Below, one piece after another: positions 23,969 to 34,558 of a stretch of 64,000 nt of DNA. Both the position numbers and the translations under genes were made by a program. Origin of the DNA: Pomacea canaliculata (taxonomy: Eukaryota > Mollusca > Gastropoda > Architaenioglossa > Ampullariidae). Position 1 is the first letter of the stretch. The number at the start of each line of letters is the position of its first letter. The notes below the pieces were generated by a model. The model was not told where the DNA came from and ran no database searches. It saw only the letters and a program-made list of their open reading frames with translations. The stretch covers positions 21,292,449 through 21,356,448 of the forward strand of contig NC_037590.1 in NCBI RefSeq assembly GCF_003073045.1, read 5' to 3'.

Positions 23969-26100
23969 TTGATGAATTCACAGAAATGTTAGAATAGAAT
24001 TAAATGAGTCGGTGAAAAGGCATTTTATTGATCCGAACATCTACTGCAATATACTATAACTACTACATCAACCTTTGTAATATTAATAATAATTACTTAT
24101 ATAACACATTCTCTACTGTGCTGTAGACTCGATGCGCTTTATAAATATTGTGTGAGGTAGGAGCAAGAGCCCTTGCGGCCCTAGTCTGCTCCACGAGGAG
24201 TAACAAGCAATGATCAGGAGAAAAGCCTGGGGTATTTCTGAATTTCGAGATTCCTCAGTTTATAATTTATGTGCGTGTGTATAAACCTCAACAGTAAAGT
24301 AAAAACTTGTTGATAAATTATGCATGTTTGCGCTACTGTTACATGCGTTATATAAATGTAACATTCGTCATTGTTGTTATTGTTATATCAGGAGCTATAA
24401 TAAAAATAATAACAAGTAAGAATGTGAAGCGCAATAGCTCAGCCAATAGGCAAGTTCATTGCACGAAAGATTCACAAAGATGTAGAACGAACAACAACCA
24501 TGCGGATAATTACAACCAACCCGTTTCTTTGGCATTCTCCGAATTACGTATCCAGCACCTTAATCAAACTTTTTCCCCAGAAACTGAAAATAACACACGT
24601 GTTAGGGGGAGAGTTTGGAATGATCTCCCTTACAGGAAGTGACCCCCACCCTTTCGCTGCCTGTGTATCATGTGATATGCAAATGAGGTCATAACCCTCC
24701 TGGGGTGTTTTACGCCAAAAGAGCAACTAAGGCAGCATCACGATAAGGCAGATGCCAAGTCAGAGAGAGAGAGACGAGATCGCAAGCCGGAGTAACCACA
24801 CAACCCCCTCTCCTGACCCTGAGGACAGGTGTCACATACACAAAGTGTCCCGAGACAAGATCTGTGTGAACCAGAAACATTTCTCACTGCAGTGGTGAGA
24901 AATTGATTCTTAACCCACGTTACACAAGCTAATTCAAGAACAGAAACATACAGAGTAATCCTGACGAGAGCACAGGGGGGTCTATGGTTTTAACCGTGGC
25001 GCCCAGCGCTGTCAAGGGCCCGGCCTTGGTGTGGATTTTTTTTTCTCCGAGTACTGATGTCAAAACTTTAACTTTCTTCCGGCATTTATATTGGAAATTG
25101 AATGCTACATATATACATCCACGAAAGTTATTCATTCACATGCAGAAGTTGAGTGTTGAGTGTAGATATTGAGATTCGAAAGTTGTAGCGAAACAATTAA
25201 AATTATAGACAGCGAGTATCGTTGTCAATTTACGATGTACAAACCATGTAAAGGTGAGAAAACCCAGACATTTTGCAAAAATTGTTCTGTCGGGGCCCAC
25301 GGCACACATCCAGCGAACAGAAACCTGAGTAAATGACTGGGTTTTTTGTGTGTGGGAGTTTGGGATGGGGGGGGGGGCGAAGAGGATTAAAAAAGTAAGA
25401 GGCGTGCAAGCCGACCATAGATGCGGGAATTTTTATATGTGTATACAAATCAAGGATATTTTAATGTCGTGCTCGCTCCCTATGATACTGTCGGTGGCGC
25501 AGCATGCCACAGTGAAGGTCCAATGTTCGCGCTACTTACGTGGCATCTGTTTACAGGAATAAACGGCGTAAAACGCAAAAAGGTGATACACATGCCAAAA
25601 ATCACAAAAAAGTCACAAAAATCAAAGAAATCAAATTTTTAAGTATTTTTACAATGTTAAGAAGTCAGAATTGCACAAATAATAATTTATCGATTTGGTC
25701 CTGGAGAGATATTTATAGGCAGATTGGAAAACTTTGCTTTTGTTTACGTACACACGCACTCATAATTAAGATTTGACTTTGAAGTCTTTGAAGCGTTTCT
25801 CCTGTAAAGGATTGACAGTGCACACACGAACGTAGATAACACAGGAAACTTGTCTGTGCTCAAGGGGTCCTCTATAGATTGTTAGGCAATCTCAATGGAG
25901 GTGAAAGGGAACGACGGTGAAGTAAGCAACACGAACTATTTTTGTTTTTCTGTTTATGCCTTGTCGTGTGATGGTCGACGTTTTGTTTTTTCCTCGCAGT
26001 TCGAAAATGTGTCATACACTCGAAACTATAAATAAACAACGCAATTTTCCGTATCAGTCATATTCATGTCTCGTCAGAAATTATAGGTTTGTAAATAGTT
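23969..26100. other. Upstream region of PPAN / intergenic, with a dispersed-repeat tail
   Basis: No supported protein gene. Around 24075-24155, the minus strand reads a TATAAAGCGC...TTATATAAGTAATTATTATTA type tail, typical of widespread invertebrate non-LTR/SINE 3' ends. An octamer ATGCAAAT lies near 24677. The PPAN promoter should be in the first few hundred bases upstream of 23968 on the minus strand. Short ORFs on both strands overlap and lack domains. Confidence 0.4.
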
Positions 26101-26336
26101 GCGGCGTCGAACGCTTGCAGTCATAAGCTGTCTTTCAGCATTTTAGTCAGTCAAATTTTGTAGACAGCACTTTCGACATCAACGATATTTAGCCAAAGCC
26201 TGCGTGTGCTGCCGTCATTTGTTGCCGCTCAGAGATCGCTTGTTCACTGTTCACTGTGACTTGGTGAGATTGGATTGTTTGCGACTGAACAGTCTGTCCC
26301 CTGACTTTGTGGAAAAGACTACAAGGACAAAAGAAG
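26101..26336 (+). other. Candidate 5' UTR exon of the first BTB-BACK gene
   Basis: GC-richer segment ending at a good donor (AAGAAG then GTAAGC at 26337). A matching acceptor (TATGTTTTCAG) ends at 28661, just 36 bases before the start codon of the BTB-BACK gene. A non-coding first exon spliced over about 2.3 kb is therefore plausible. The 5' limit is unknown. This is inference from splice signals only. Confidence 0.35.
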
Positions 26337-28661
26337 GTAAGCACGTGAGCGCGTACGCGGGTGTGCTAGTGTGTGCGCGAGCTCGCTTGAGAGTGTATAT
26401 ACAAGTCAAAAAAGAAATACGCATGATACAGCTGTAGAATTAGTTTAGACAGCATTTCTGTAGCTATTCTACGGTGGATAAATTTTATGGTCTATAGAGG
26501 TCTATGGGTACATTCAAACACCAGGGAGGTGTGCAAGGTTCAGGGACACTGGTCTTACGACAGAAAGTGTTCACAGGTATGACCTATCTCCTGATCATTT
26601 AAATCCTGCGCAGCAAGTTATACTAGCGTCAGATATGCTAGGTGCGTGTATTCCTGGACTGAGTTAAAGTCTCCGATGTCCGAAAAATCAAAATATTGTT
26701 TAGGAGAGAGCAGAGAAGTGATGCCCGTAAGGGACGGGGGTGGGAATGTAAACAGCTGAAATGCTTATAAAAACAACAGTATCTTAACTAGTTGCCACGT
26801 GATTAGCCTGATGGTAGCCTACTGTGCACCCAACATCCCTCAGGGCTATTTCATGCCCGGCTGCCATCTTACACCAATACAATGTGTCCTTCAAAGCTTT
26901 GAATTCGTGGTTTGCTTTCGATCGTTACTATCTTACGATACTCTTGTTTTGTCCACAGTATCATGCAAGCCAATCATATATTTTATAACAACATGGAAAA
27001 AATTGAACACAGACGTCATTGGCAGGAGCTGTTTGAGAGGCTAGGGTGGGGAATAATGAACGCTGGGATGGCGGGAACAACAGACCAGAAGTAGTGACTT
27101 TCTGGACCATTCCTTGGACACGATATTTGCTGTGTCACCCAGAAGTCGTTCTGGCAGTGGTCCACAGTGAAGCCAATATCAGTGACAGAAACTAATATAG
27201 ACACAGGTTTCCGCATATCAACATCTGCCTGTTATATGTGCTGGGAGCCAATAATATATACATGTAACCGGCTTCTACAGAAATAGCTGTATCGTCTGGT
27301 CACACAGCTGTGAACACGCATTCATTCTCAGTCGACACCAAAAACGAAAGTGGATGACCTGCATGACCCATAGATGTTCCTATGCGAACCTGTCAAACTG
27401 TTTAAATTATCAACAAATCTTAAAAACTTCCTCCAAAAGAGTTTGTGCGCATTACATGACAAGATATGCGAGTACCCACTATTTCTGTAACTACATTCCA
27501 CTTTCACCACCGTCAGATGTGTCTGTCCCATTACTGAAGTGCTGTCAAATACTATCTACTGTCCGACCGCTTTTAAAGTGTGATGGAGTGGGCATGTCAC
27601 TAAAATACTACAATCAATTTTCATCCACACATGTTCTGTTAGATTTTTTTTTTTTTTTTAATACAAGTTGCCGTCTTTAAGATTATTGCACTTTGATCTT
27701 TTAGCCGCATTATTATGTGCCAATCAGTTGCGCAGAAATCATGAAAGTGATCGTCTAGAACCATTCACAGAGAAAAAATGTCAAGAGGTTAATCAATCTT
27801 TTTCTTGGCTATGAATGCAAACACGAATATCATTCATGTATGTGTCTGTAAGTGTGCGTGTATATCTGTGCGTGTATGTATATTTCTAACGTCTTGCAAA
27901 TCCATACACTTGGGAGCGTATCGAAGGAGTATTCCCATGTTCCTCCTAGTTTCTACATTATAGCCTTATTGTCAGCAAGGCCACGGCTAAAAGTGCTCGT
28001 GACAGTGGGATTAAATTTATTTATATCTAAACCTGTGCAGCTGAACAGTTTTGTACAAGAACACACACAGAGACATTTTGTTTTAAAATGCTTCCTGGGT
28101 GAGAATTGTGTCAGCTATTGCCGGTCAACCAGATCTTGTCCCCTCTTGGCACCACTCAGCCCTCGTGAGTGTGGTCAGAAGGAGGTTTCGTTCGCCTGGT
28201 CTGGTGAATTCACGAGACAGACATCGGAGACGCGTTACGTGAGCAGCTCGTGCACCACACGTGCCGTGGATCAAGTTCCGTAGCGCTTGCACAGCTTGCA
28301 CGTGAAGTATCCGTGCGGAAGGTGCGCCCGACACGAACTCCGAAACGCAGCTAGTGAATGCTCGTTCATGCGAGATGCTTGTTCTCTTAGGTGAACGGAT
28401 CACTCGGCATGTCGACCGTCCGTTGTAAACAGGTTGCGGCTGACTCGTCAGTACTAAAGTCATTTCCATGACTAGGTGGCAAGCGGCAGAGCGAATCCGG
28501 TTGATCGTCCCGCTTGCGGTTGACGGTATTGTGAGTGGGTTGAATTCTGAAGTAACAATTGCACTTTTGGAAGGATAACCGTTTCTTACAAAAACAGTGT
28601 AGGGTACCGTGGCAGGAATAAGTTGAATGTAGAGTTAATTTTAGACCTTTTATGTTTTCAG
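26337..28661 (+). other. Putative 5' UTR intron / intergenic, no gene seen
   Basis: Mixed-composition sequence with only short ORFs in overlapping frames, none with a recognisable domain. It includes a T tract near 27645 and TG-rich patches near 27840. Nothing else is supported. Confidence 0.4.
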
Positions 28662-28697
28662 GCTTTGGTGTCGACAGCACCAAAAGCATGCACAGTC

Positions 28698-30868
28698 ATG
28701 GATACAAACTCTGACATTTCTGAGCCCTATCAAACTATCGTCATTGTCGAGGACAACATAGATTCGTCGAGTGTTGATGCTAACGTCATTCCAGCCAATC
28801 GTCAAGAGCCTGACAGCGACCGCTCGGCTCCTTCCACACTTACTTCAGTGCACGTGAACTGGCCATCTCCCAGTAGCACCGCCTGAGGACAAGAGACAGT
28901 ACTGGCAGCAACCACATCAGCAGAGTGATGGCTGTGGATGTGCTGACAAGTCCCATGGCTGTGGAGGTGGTGATGATGCTGAGCCTGAAGACTGCGCTGC
29001 CTGTGCCAGTGACGTGGCATTCCTCGTTGGCAGGGACAAGCAACTGATGCTGGGAAGGAAGTCTTCCATGGCCAGCGTCTCCGACTTCTTCAGGGGCATG
29101 TTTTTTGGTCCATGGCGAGAATACCGCCAGGAAATCGTGTCCCTGAGTTCAGCACACGAGCGTTCGCTGTACTCCTAAGGTGAGTAATTGCTTTGCTGCC
29201 TGCAGGTGTGACTAATGGAGCGCGCGTACCGTCCCCTGCTAAAGAATATTTTACCATGAAAATATTTAGAGATGTTGAAAAGTAAAAAAAAAAAAAACAC
29301 TATGTCCAAATTCTCAGTTGATTCCCCTTTTTGGTGTTTTTTTTTTTTCCCCTTTATAACTCTGTCACGGACCTAGTCAGAGTACTAGTACTGAGTGCAC
29401 GTGTGTGGGCGAAAGTCGTGAGTGATGGAGTTTTTGGAGGTGGACGGCAGTGAGAGTAGAGAGCCATTGCCTAGACAGTGTGCCTCACTAGTGTGTTAGA
29501 AATTGTGTTAGTGGATTTTTGTGATTGTGCGAGAAGAATCATTGCCAAGACAGTGAGTTTGAATAGTGGGTAAGAGATCGAGTACATTTTATTTTTGAGG
29601 TTGAGTTAGTCGAAGTGTCATTGCCAAGAGAGTGAGCTTCGATAGTAGATTCAGTGGATTTTCTGTGATTGTACTAGAAGAACCATTGCCAAGACAGTGA
29701 GTTCGAATAATGTGTAATAGTTACAGTGGATATTTGTGGTTGTATTAATCGAAGAGCAATATTGCAGAGACAGTGTGCCTGACTGGAGCAGAAGAATTAA
29801 GAGCTTTTGTGACTGTGTGTATTTTCACAGTGAGGTTTTTTTTAGCATTTTTTTTTTATTAATAAACGTTGGCAGATTCGTACAGGCAAATCATTTTGTT
29901 TATTGGAGAGAAAGAACGCGCAATTGTCCGACGCCGCGGGTGTGCTCGAGAGAGTGTGAAAGAGGGAAGCTAGCGGTGTCGTGACAAACTCACACGCCAC
30001 ATAGGACACAGTACAGCAGGTGGTGGTGGTTTTGTTTCTAGGTTTTTTTTTTCTTTATTCCTAAAAGTGTTTGTCGTACCTCAGAACGAGCGTTATTAAT
30101 TCCAGCCATGTTTTTGTGTGTGCAGACATTCGGCCGGGGAAGCCCGCTTGCCCCTGGATGACGACAACGTGTGGGAGGTGTTGAGGATGTCCGACATGTA
30201 TATTGTCCCCTCTCTTGTCGACATCTGCTTCCACTACCTGTTGCACTGCCACAAGTCCCGCAAGAGGAGCAGCCACATCTGCCAAGCGCTCGAGTGGTCG
30301 CACGCCGGGTGCACGGGCTCGAACTATGCTCGCTGCTTGCAGGTCGCCAAGAGAAGAGCTAGACGAATTTTCCAGAACGAGCCGGCCGTCCGCTTTGTGC
30401 TACGAGTGCATGTTGACTCTGGTCAAGGCAGACGACCTGATAGGGGCAGACGAGCTTCAGGTTTACCAGGCTGTAGTCACGTGGGCGAAGGGGCAGTGCC
30501 AGTCGGCCATGCCCAACCGGAAGCAGTTGCGGGAGGCAGCACGCGACCTCATACATCACGTGCGCTACCTGGCCATGGCGCCTCAGAAGTTGGAGAGACT
30601 TCTGGACAAACCCTCCGATGATTGTCTTCTTAACGAGGAGGAGAAGCAGAGTCTACTGCGTGGAGGCGGAGGCTGGGCCTTCCCGTCCGACGCGCGGCAC
30701 AAGCTCGCCGCCAAGCGGATCGCTCACCGCAGGAGTCTTACCGTGTGCGGCGAGACGTTGTCGTGGGGATGTGTGGGACACGTGGGCTTCCTCTTCAGCC
30801 TCTCCTTCTTGGTTCTATTTGCCGTCGTTTGTTTCATCGTGTACATCCTTTTCAACGCTTCCTGGTGA
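28698..30868 (+). CDS. BTB-BACK protein with C-terminal membrane anchor, copy 1 (frame-broken)
   Basis: Two coding exons, 28698-29179 and 30126-30868, joined by a phase-2 GT-AG intron. Order: acidic Ser-rich N terminus (MDTNSDISEPYQ...). Next is the first half of a BTB fold (DVAFLVGRDKQ..LGRK..FFRGMF) and, after the intron, the BTB end (DDDNVWEVLRMSDMY). A BACK domain follows (CYECMLTLVKADDL...VVTWAK...DLIHHVRYLAM). After a CLLNEEEKQ linker come a C-terminal hydrophobic helix, about 23 residues from LFSLSFLVLF, and a very short tail. The BTB-BACK part resembles BTBD1/2/3/6, but the PHR domain is replaced by the membrane segment. The usual AHK of BTB helix A2 is GRK. Three breaks are needed: +1 within 28858-28886, -1 before about 29142, and +1 near 30388. 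It is either a recent pseudogene or affected by assembly errors. Role inferred: BTB adaptors often bind cullin-3. Confidence 0.72.
29461..29775 (+). repeat. Imperfect tandem repeat in the intron of BTB-BACK copy 1
   Basis: A block built on CATTGCCAAGACAGTGAGTT recurs at about 29465, 29540, 29619, 29683 and 29757, so the units are 64-79 bp long and diverged. Each unit also carries a GTGGATTTTTGTGATTGT-like part. It lies fully inside intron 29180-30125 and has no ORF. Confidence 0.75.
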
Positions 30869-30871
30869 CCT

Positions 30872-30982
30872 GTAGTGTGTGTGCGTGCATGAGTGTGCAT
30901 GGGTGTGTGCGTGCTTGAGTGTGCATGGGTGAGTGCGTGCTTGTGTGCATGGGTGCGTGCGTGCGTGAGTGTGCATAGCTTT
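30872..30982 (+). repeat. TG-rich degenerate tandem repeat in the 3' UTR of BTB-BACK copy 1
   Basis: Repeated GTGTGCATGGGTG / GTGCGTGCTTGAG phrases of about 28-30 bp follow the stop at 30868. A candidate polyadenylation signal AATAAA lies near 31236, so this is probably transcribed 3' UTR. Confidence 0.7.
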
Positions 30983-31249
30983 AAATTAATGTACATACCT
31001 ACAGACCAGGACTAGACACTGAAGCATGTACAGTCGTACAGTAGTAAACTCAGGAAATTTGTGGAAAGAAGTGGAAATGTTAATGGAACGCACTCTGACT
31101 TTTGACAGGAATCGGGCATTGATGCATTTACGTTTTGGCTATGCACACTGTATATAGGGAAAATTGCATTATTTGATCGAAACCAATAATGTTCAGAGCC
31201 AACGGCTCATCTATTTTGATTGTTTATTGGAGTCAATAAATACGGAAAA

Positions 31250-33773
31250 GTCAACTCACAATCTTCGGTTTTCGATATAGGTTCTGTCTACACATCAGTA
31301 ATAGACGCTCAGCATTTAGTATTTAGTAACGTATTACCAGACCGCAGTCTACATTTCTTCTACAGATATACTTGTTAGACTGCATTTTAATATATGGCAT
31401 GTGGAATTTCCCCTTGATATAAATAGCAAAGATTACTCAAGTCGGTGTGAACACAGTCTTTGCTCTTATTCAAGATGGCTCATCCGAATGATTTGTACCG
31501 GATGTACTCGGCTTTGCGCACTATTTTTGAAATCGACGAACAGTCTTGGGCAACAGGATGTCGCCATCAAGACATTAAATCGCGGTAAGCAAGGCGTGAG
31601 TGTATATTTAGCAGCTTACACAGCAGCGGGACTTGCACGGTGTGTAGACGTCACAGGTACCCCGAGTACTACACACACACACTGTGTGCCACATGAGCCA
31701 AACAAGAAAAGTCTCCACCTCCCGTTCCACTCAAATCGAGATATTCCCGATATTCTGTCAGTCGATGTTAAATCGAGTAATGATGCAATAGCCAACTACG
31801 GTTTCACACTGTCAATTCATCTGATTTTTTTTAAACCACGGATCATACCCGCTGGGGAAAACATCACTGATGAAATTTGAAAGGAGACGAACTTCTCGTA
31901 CATCGTCAGCGCGTGTTCTGCTCGGGGTGAATAAGAGGCAGCTAACTAAATTAGTTTTGCTTATCTTTAGAAAACAGCAGGAAATAGCTACGACCATTAG
32001 CTATACACGTCGACACGGATTATAATATAATATTATTGTCTCAACTGGAACCCAAGCCACGCAGGGGAGAACGCTGGTGTTTACACCAAGTCAGCAGCTA
32101 CAGATTGTATCACGGGAAGCAGCCAGCCTTGTAAACAAATGTCACAGAGAAAGGTAATTAGAGGGGGGAGGGAAAGAAGCTACATAATGTAACTGATTCA
32201 CATCAATAGTGTAGCTCCCTTACAGAGCAGAACGATTAAGTGCATAATGCAGGCTCGTGAAAGTATGTTTAAATAACAGGAATAGTTAGAAAGTGTGAGA
32301 CACTCTTTAAATAGACCACTTTATATAAAATTAAAAATCTGGCATGTTTTAAACTGCGTTCAGCCATGCGTGCGCCGGCCTAAGCACAACTACGGACATC
32401 TCGGGCGAGAATTCAACAGCCGTCTCCTCCTCCCTCACCCCAGTCTTTGTGTAGCTTCACCCTCCCTGTCGCTGTGCGGCACGCAGTTCCGCAAGACTGC
32501 TAAGTTTCTGTTTCACACCACTGAGTGCTGTTAGACCCCAGAATTAGCTCACGCAGTTCACCTTGACGATGCATGATGTTTTGAGTGTTATCATTGTTGT
32601 CAGTTCCTGGTCCTATTTTATTCCAGAACAAATTGCAATAAGGAAACAATCGTATTTACTCGCGAAACTCTACTGAATGGTCAATCAAAATGCTTTGTAA
32701 AAAAAAAAAATCTGACTTACCCTTCCCTTCCAAAAGCTTTATTGTTAGGAACATTACAATTGTCACATACCTATCAAATCTGGTTTACAAGTAAGGAGAC
32801 GGAACTATACAAGTTACCACCAGCATCCGTTTAGTGGTCACAGATGACATAATCGATGAGAAGTTTGTACGAACTGCAGAGGACAGCGGTGACAGAGGGG
32901 TGACATGCCTGTCGTTCTACGTCTCTGTAAGCTGTCGACGTAGTTGCGACGTGAGCCGAGATCCTGGTAGGTGCGTAGTGGGGATGGAATGAGAGGACGT
33001 GACTGTAGAGGTGAATAGCGTCGTGCAAATGTATCCCACCAGTGAACTGTGCAGTGTACCGTTCTCGCATTTTCTTTTGTCTTGTTTCATTCCTTCTTTC
33101 AATCCCGTCAAGTGCAAGGGAAGACCACTCAACCGATCATATCACGTAATCTGCGAAAACCTTTCAGCGAGGACTTTTAGCCCGGAGCTGTGGAGGAGTC
33201 AGAGAAGGGGAGCTATGAAAAAGAAATTTTGTATCATTGGACCTAATGTGACCAAACATAAAGATAAATTCTTTCTTTCGTATAGTTTTGTAAATCAAGG
33301 GGCATTGATGCAGTTTTCCGTCTATTTCGAATTCCACACTAATATTCTCACCTCTCCAACCCATCTCTGTCATATTCGCGCTGTCTAACCAGACAGTTAC
33401 ACAATCACTTGATGCTGCTGCTTGAAATCTGTGACAGTTCTGAGGATCGCGTTTCTAGACCTCAGGCATTTGATTGCAACCAGACCTGATGGTGCCATGT
33501 TTTTGTCGAACTAGACACTGATGAGGTCACGTGATTTTGTATGCGTTTTCTTCAGCTCTCTATGTGTGGGTGCGCGTGTGTGTACGTTTGTGAGCGTCAC
33601 CATCTCTCTCTATGTCTGTGCACGTTCACTCTCTCAGTATTTGAGGGATGCATTATTGAGAGAGAATGAGTGTGTGTAAGAGAGAGAGAGAGACAGTGTA
33701 GATGCGTTCTTGCACAGGAGTGTGTGCACCTGTGAGAGTATGCTTGTGCTCACTGAGAAGGAGAGACAATGAC
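31250..33773. other. Spacer between the two BTB-BACK genes, with a SINE tail fragment
   Basis: No gene supported. The ORF 31401-31880 shows no domain. At 32112-32155 the AGCCAGCCTTGTAAACAAATGTCACAGAG segment (written here in parts: AGCCAGCCTTGTAAAC, then AAATGTCACAGAG) matches 54489-54535. It is a second piece of the same SINE family. TG/CT/AG microsatellite patches occupy about 33550-33700. Confidence 0.45.
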
Positions 33774-34015
33774 GAGAAAAGAAAAGGAAAGAAAGAAAGA
33801 AAAGAAAAGGAAAGAAAAGAAAGAAAGAAAGAAAAGAAAGAAAGAAAGAAAGAAAAGAAAAAAGAAAGAAGAAAAAGGAAAAGAAAGAAAGAAAGAAAAG
33901 AAAAGAAAGAAAAAGAAAGAAAAGAAAGAAAAGAAAAGAAAGAAAGAAAAGAGAAAGAAAGAAAAAGAAAAGAAAGAAAGAAAGAAAAAAAGAAAGAAAG
34001 AAAAGAAAGAAAGAA

Positions 34016-34051
<36 letters not shown>

Positions 34052-34070
34052 AAAAAAGAAAGAAAGAAAG
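33774..34070 (+). repeat. GAAA/GAAAA purine-only microsatellite, about 300 bp
   Basis: The + strand is uninterrupted purine (AAAG, AAAAG and a few AAGG units). This makes overlapping artefactual Lys/Glu/Arg ORFs in two frames. It ends sharply at GCTTGTTTG and lies between the two BTB-BACK paralogues. Confidence 0.95.
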
Positions 34071-34558
34071 CTTGTTTGTGCCGTGCTGTCTCTGTGATCA
34101 GCTTAACTCTCTGCGGGGAGTAGGAGAGTTAATCCGAAGATCACCTGCTAGGATCAGAGAAGATGCACGGAGTCTTAAGGAGTCAAGGTGACATTCACGG
34201 GTACTTCGTCAGATTTTTCCGATATTAACCCTCGCCTCTAAGTCCATCCGAGGCAGACCTACCCCGCCGGCTAGCGCTACTCAGTTCACGTCGTCTCGTC
34301 TGCTCTCCACCCTGACTTTAAACAGTCGCCTCGTTCACACTCCTCGTCAATAAGAACAAACTAATCTGACTGCACTTCCGTTTAGGGAAGAAACCACAAT
34401 TTCGGAAGTATCTACATTCGTAAATTTATTTTGTGTGTGCATACGAACGATGCAGATTACAATGAACTGACCACCCAAAGCGCGAAGATTCATGGGATTC
34501 TTAGATGGCTGAGAGCCATGACCATCTAGATGACAGGCGGATTCGACGTTAAGCGACG

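Noticed and set aside
24425..24500. tRNA-like AGCTCAG segment
   Set aside because: No matching T-arm, anticodon stem or B box; cannot be folded into a cloverleaf.
31401..31880. 159-codon ORF in the spacer between BTB-BACK genes
   Set aside because: No domain, no splice or promoter support, and biased only by AT content; likely chance.
33702..34191. Two overlapping Lys/Glu/Arg-rich ORFs
   Set aside because: They are produced by the GAAA microsatellite read in two frames and have no start context or domain.
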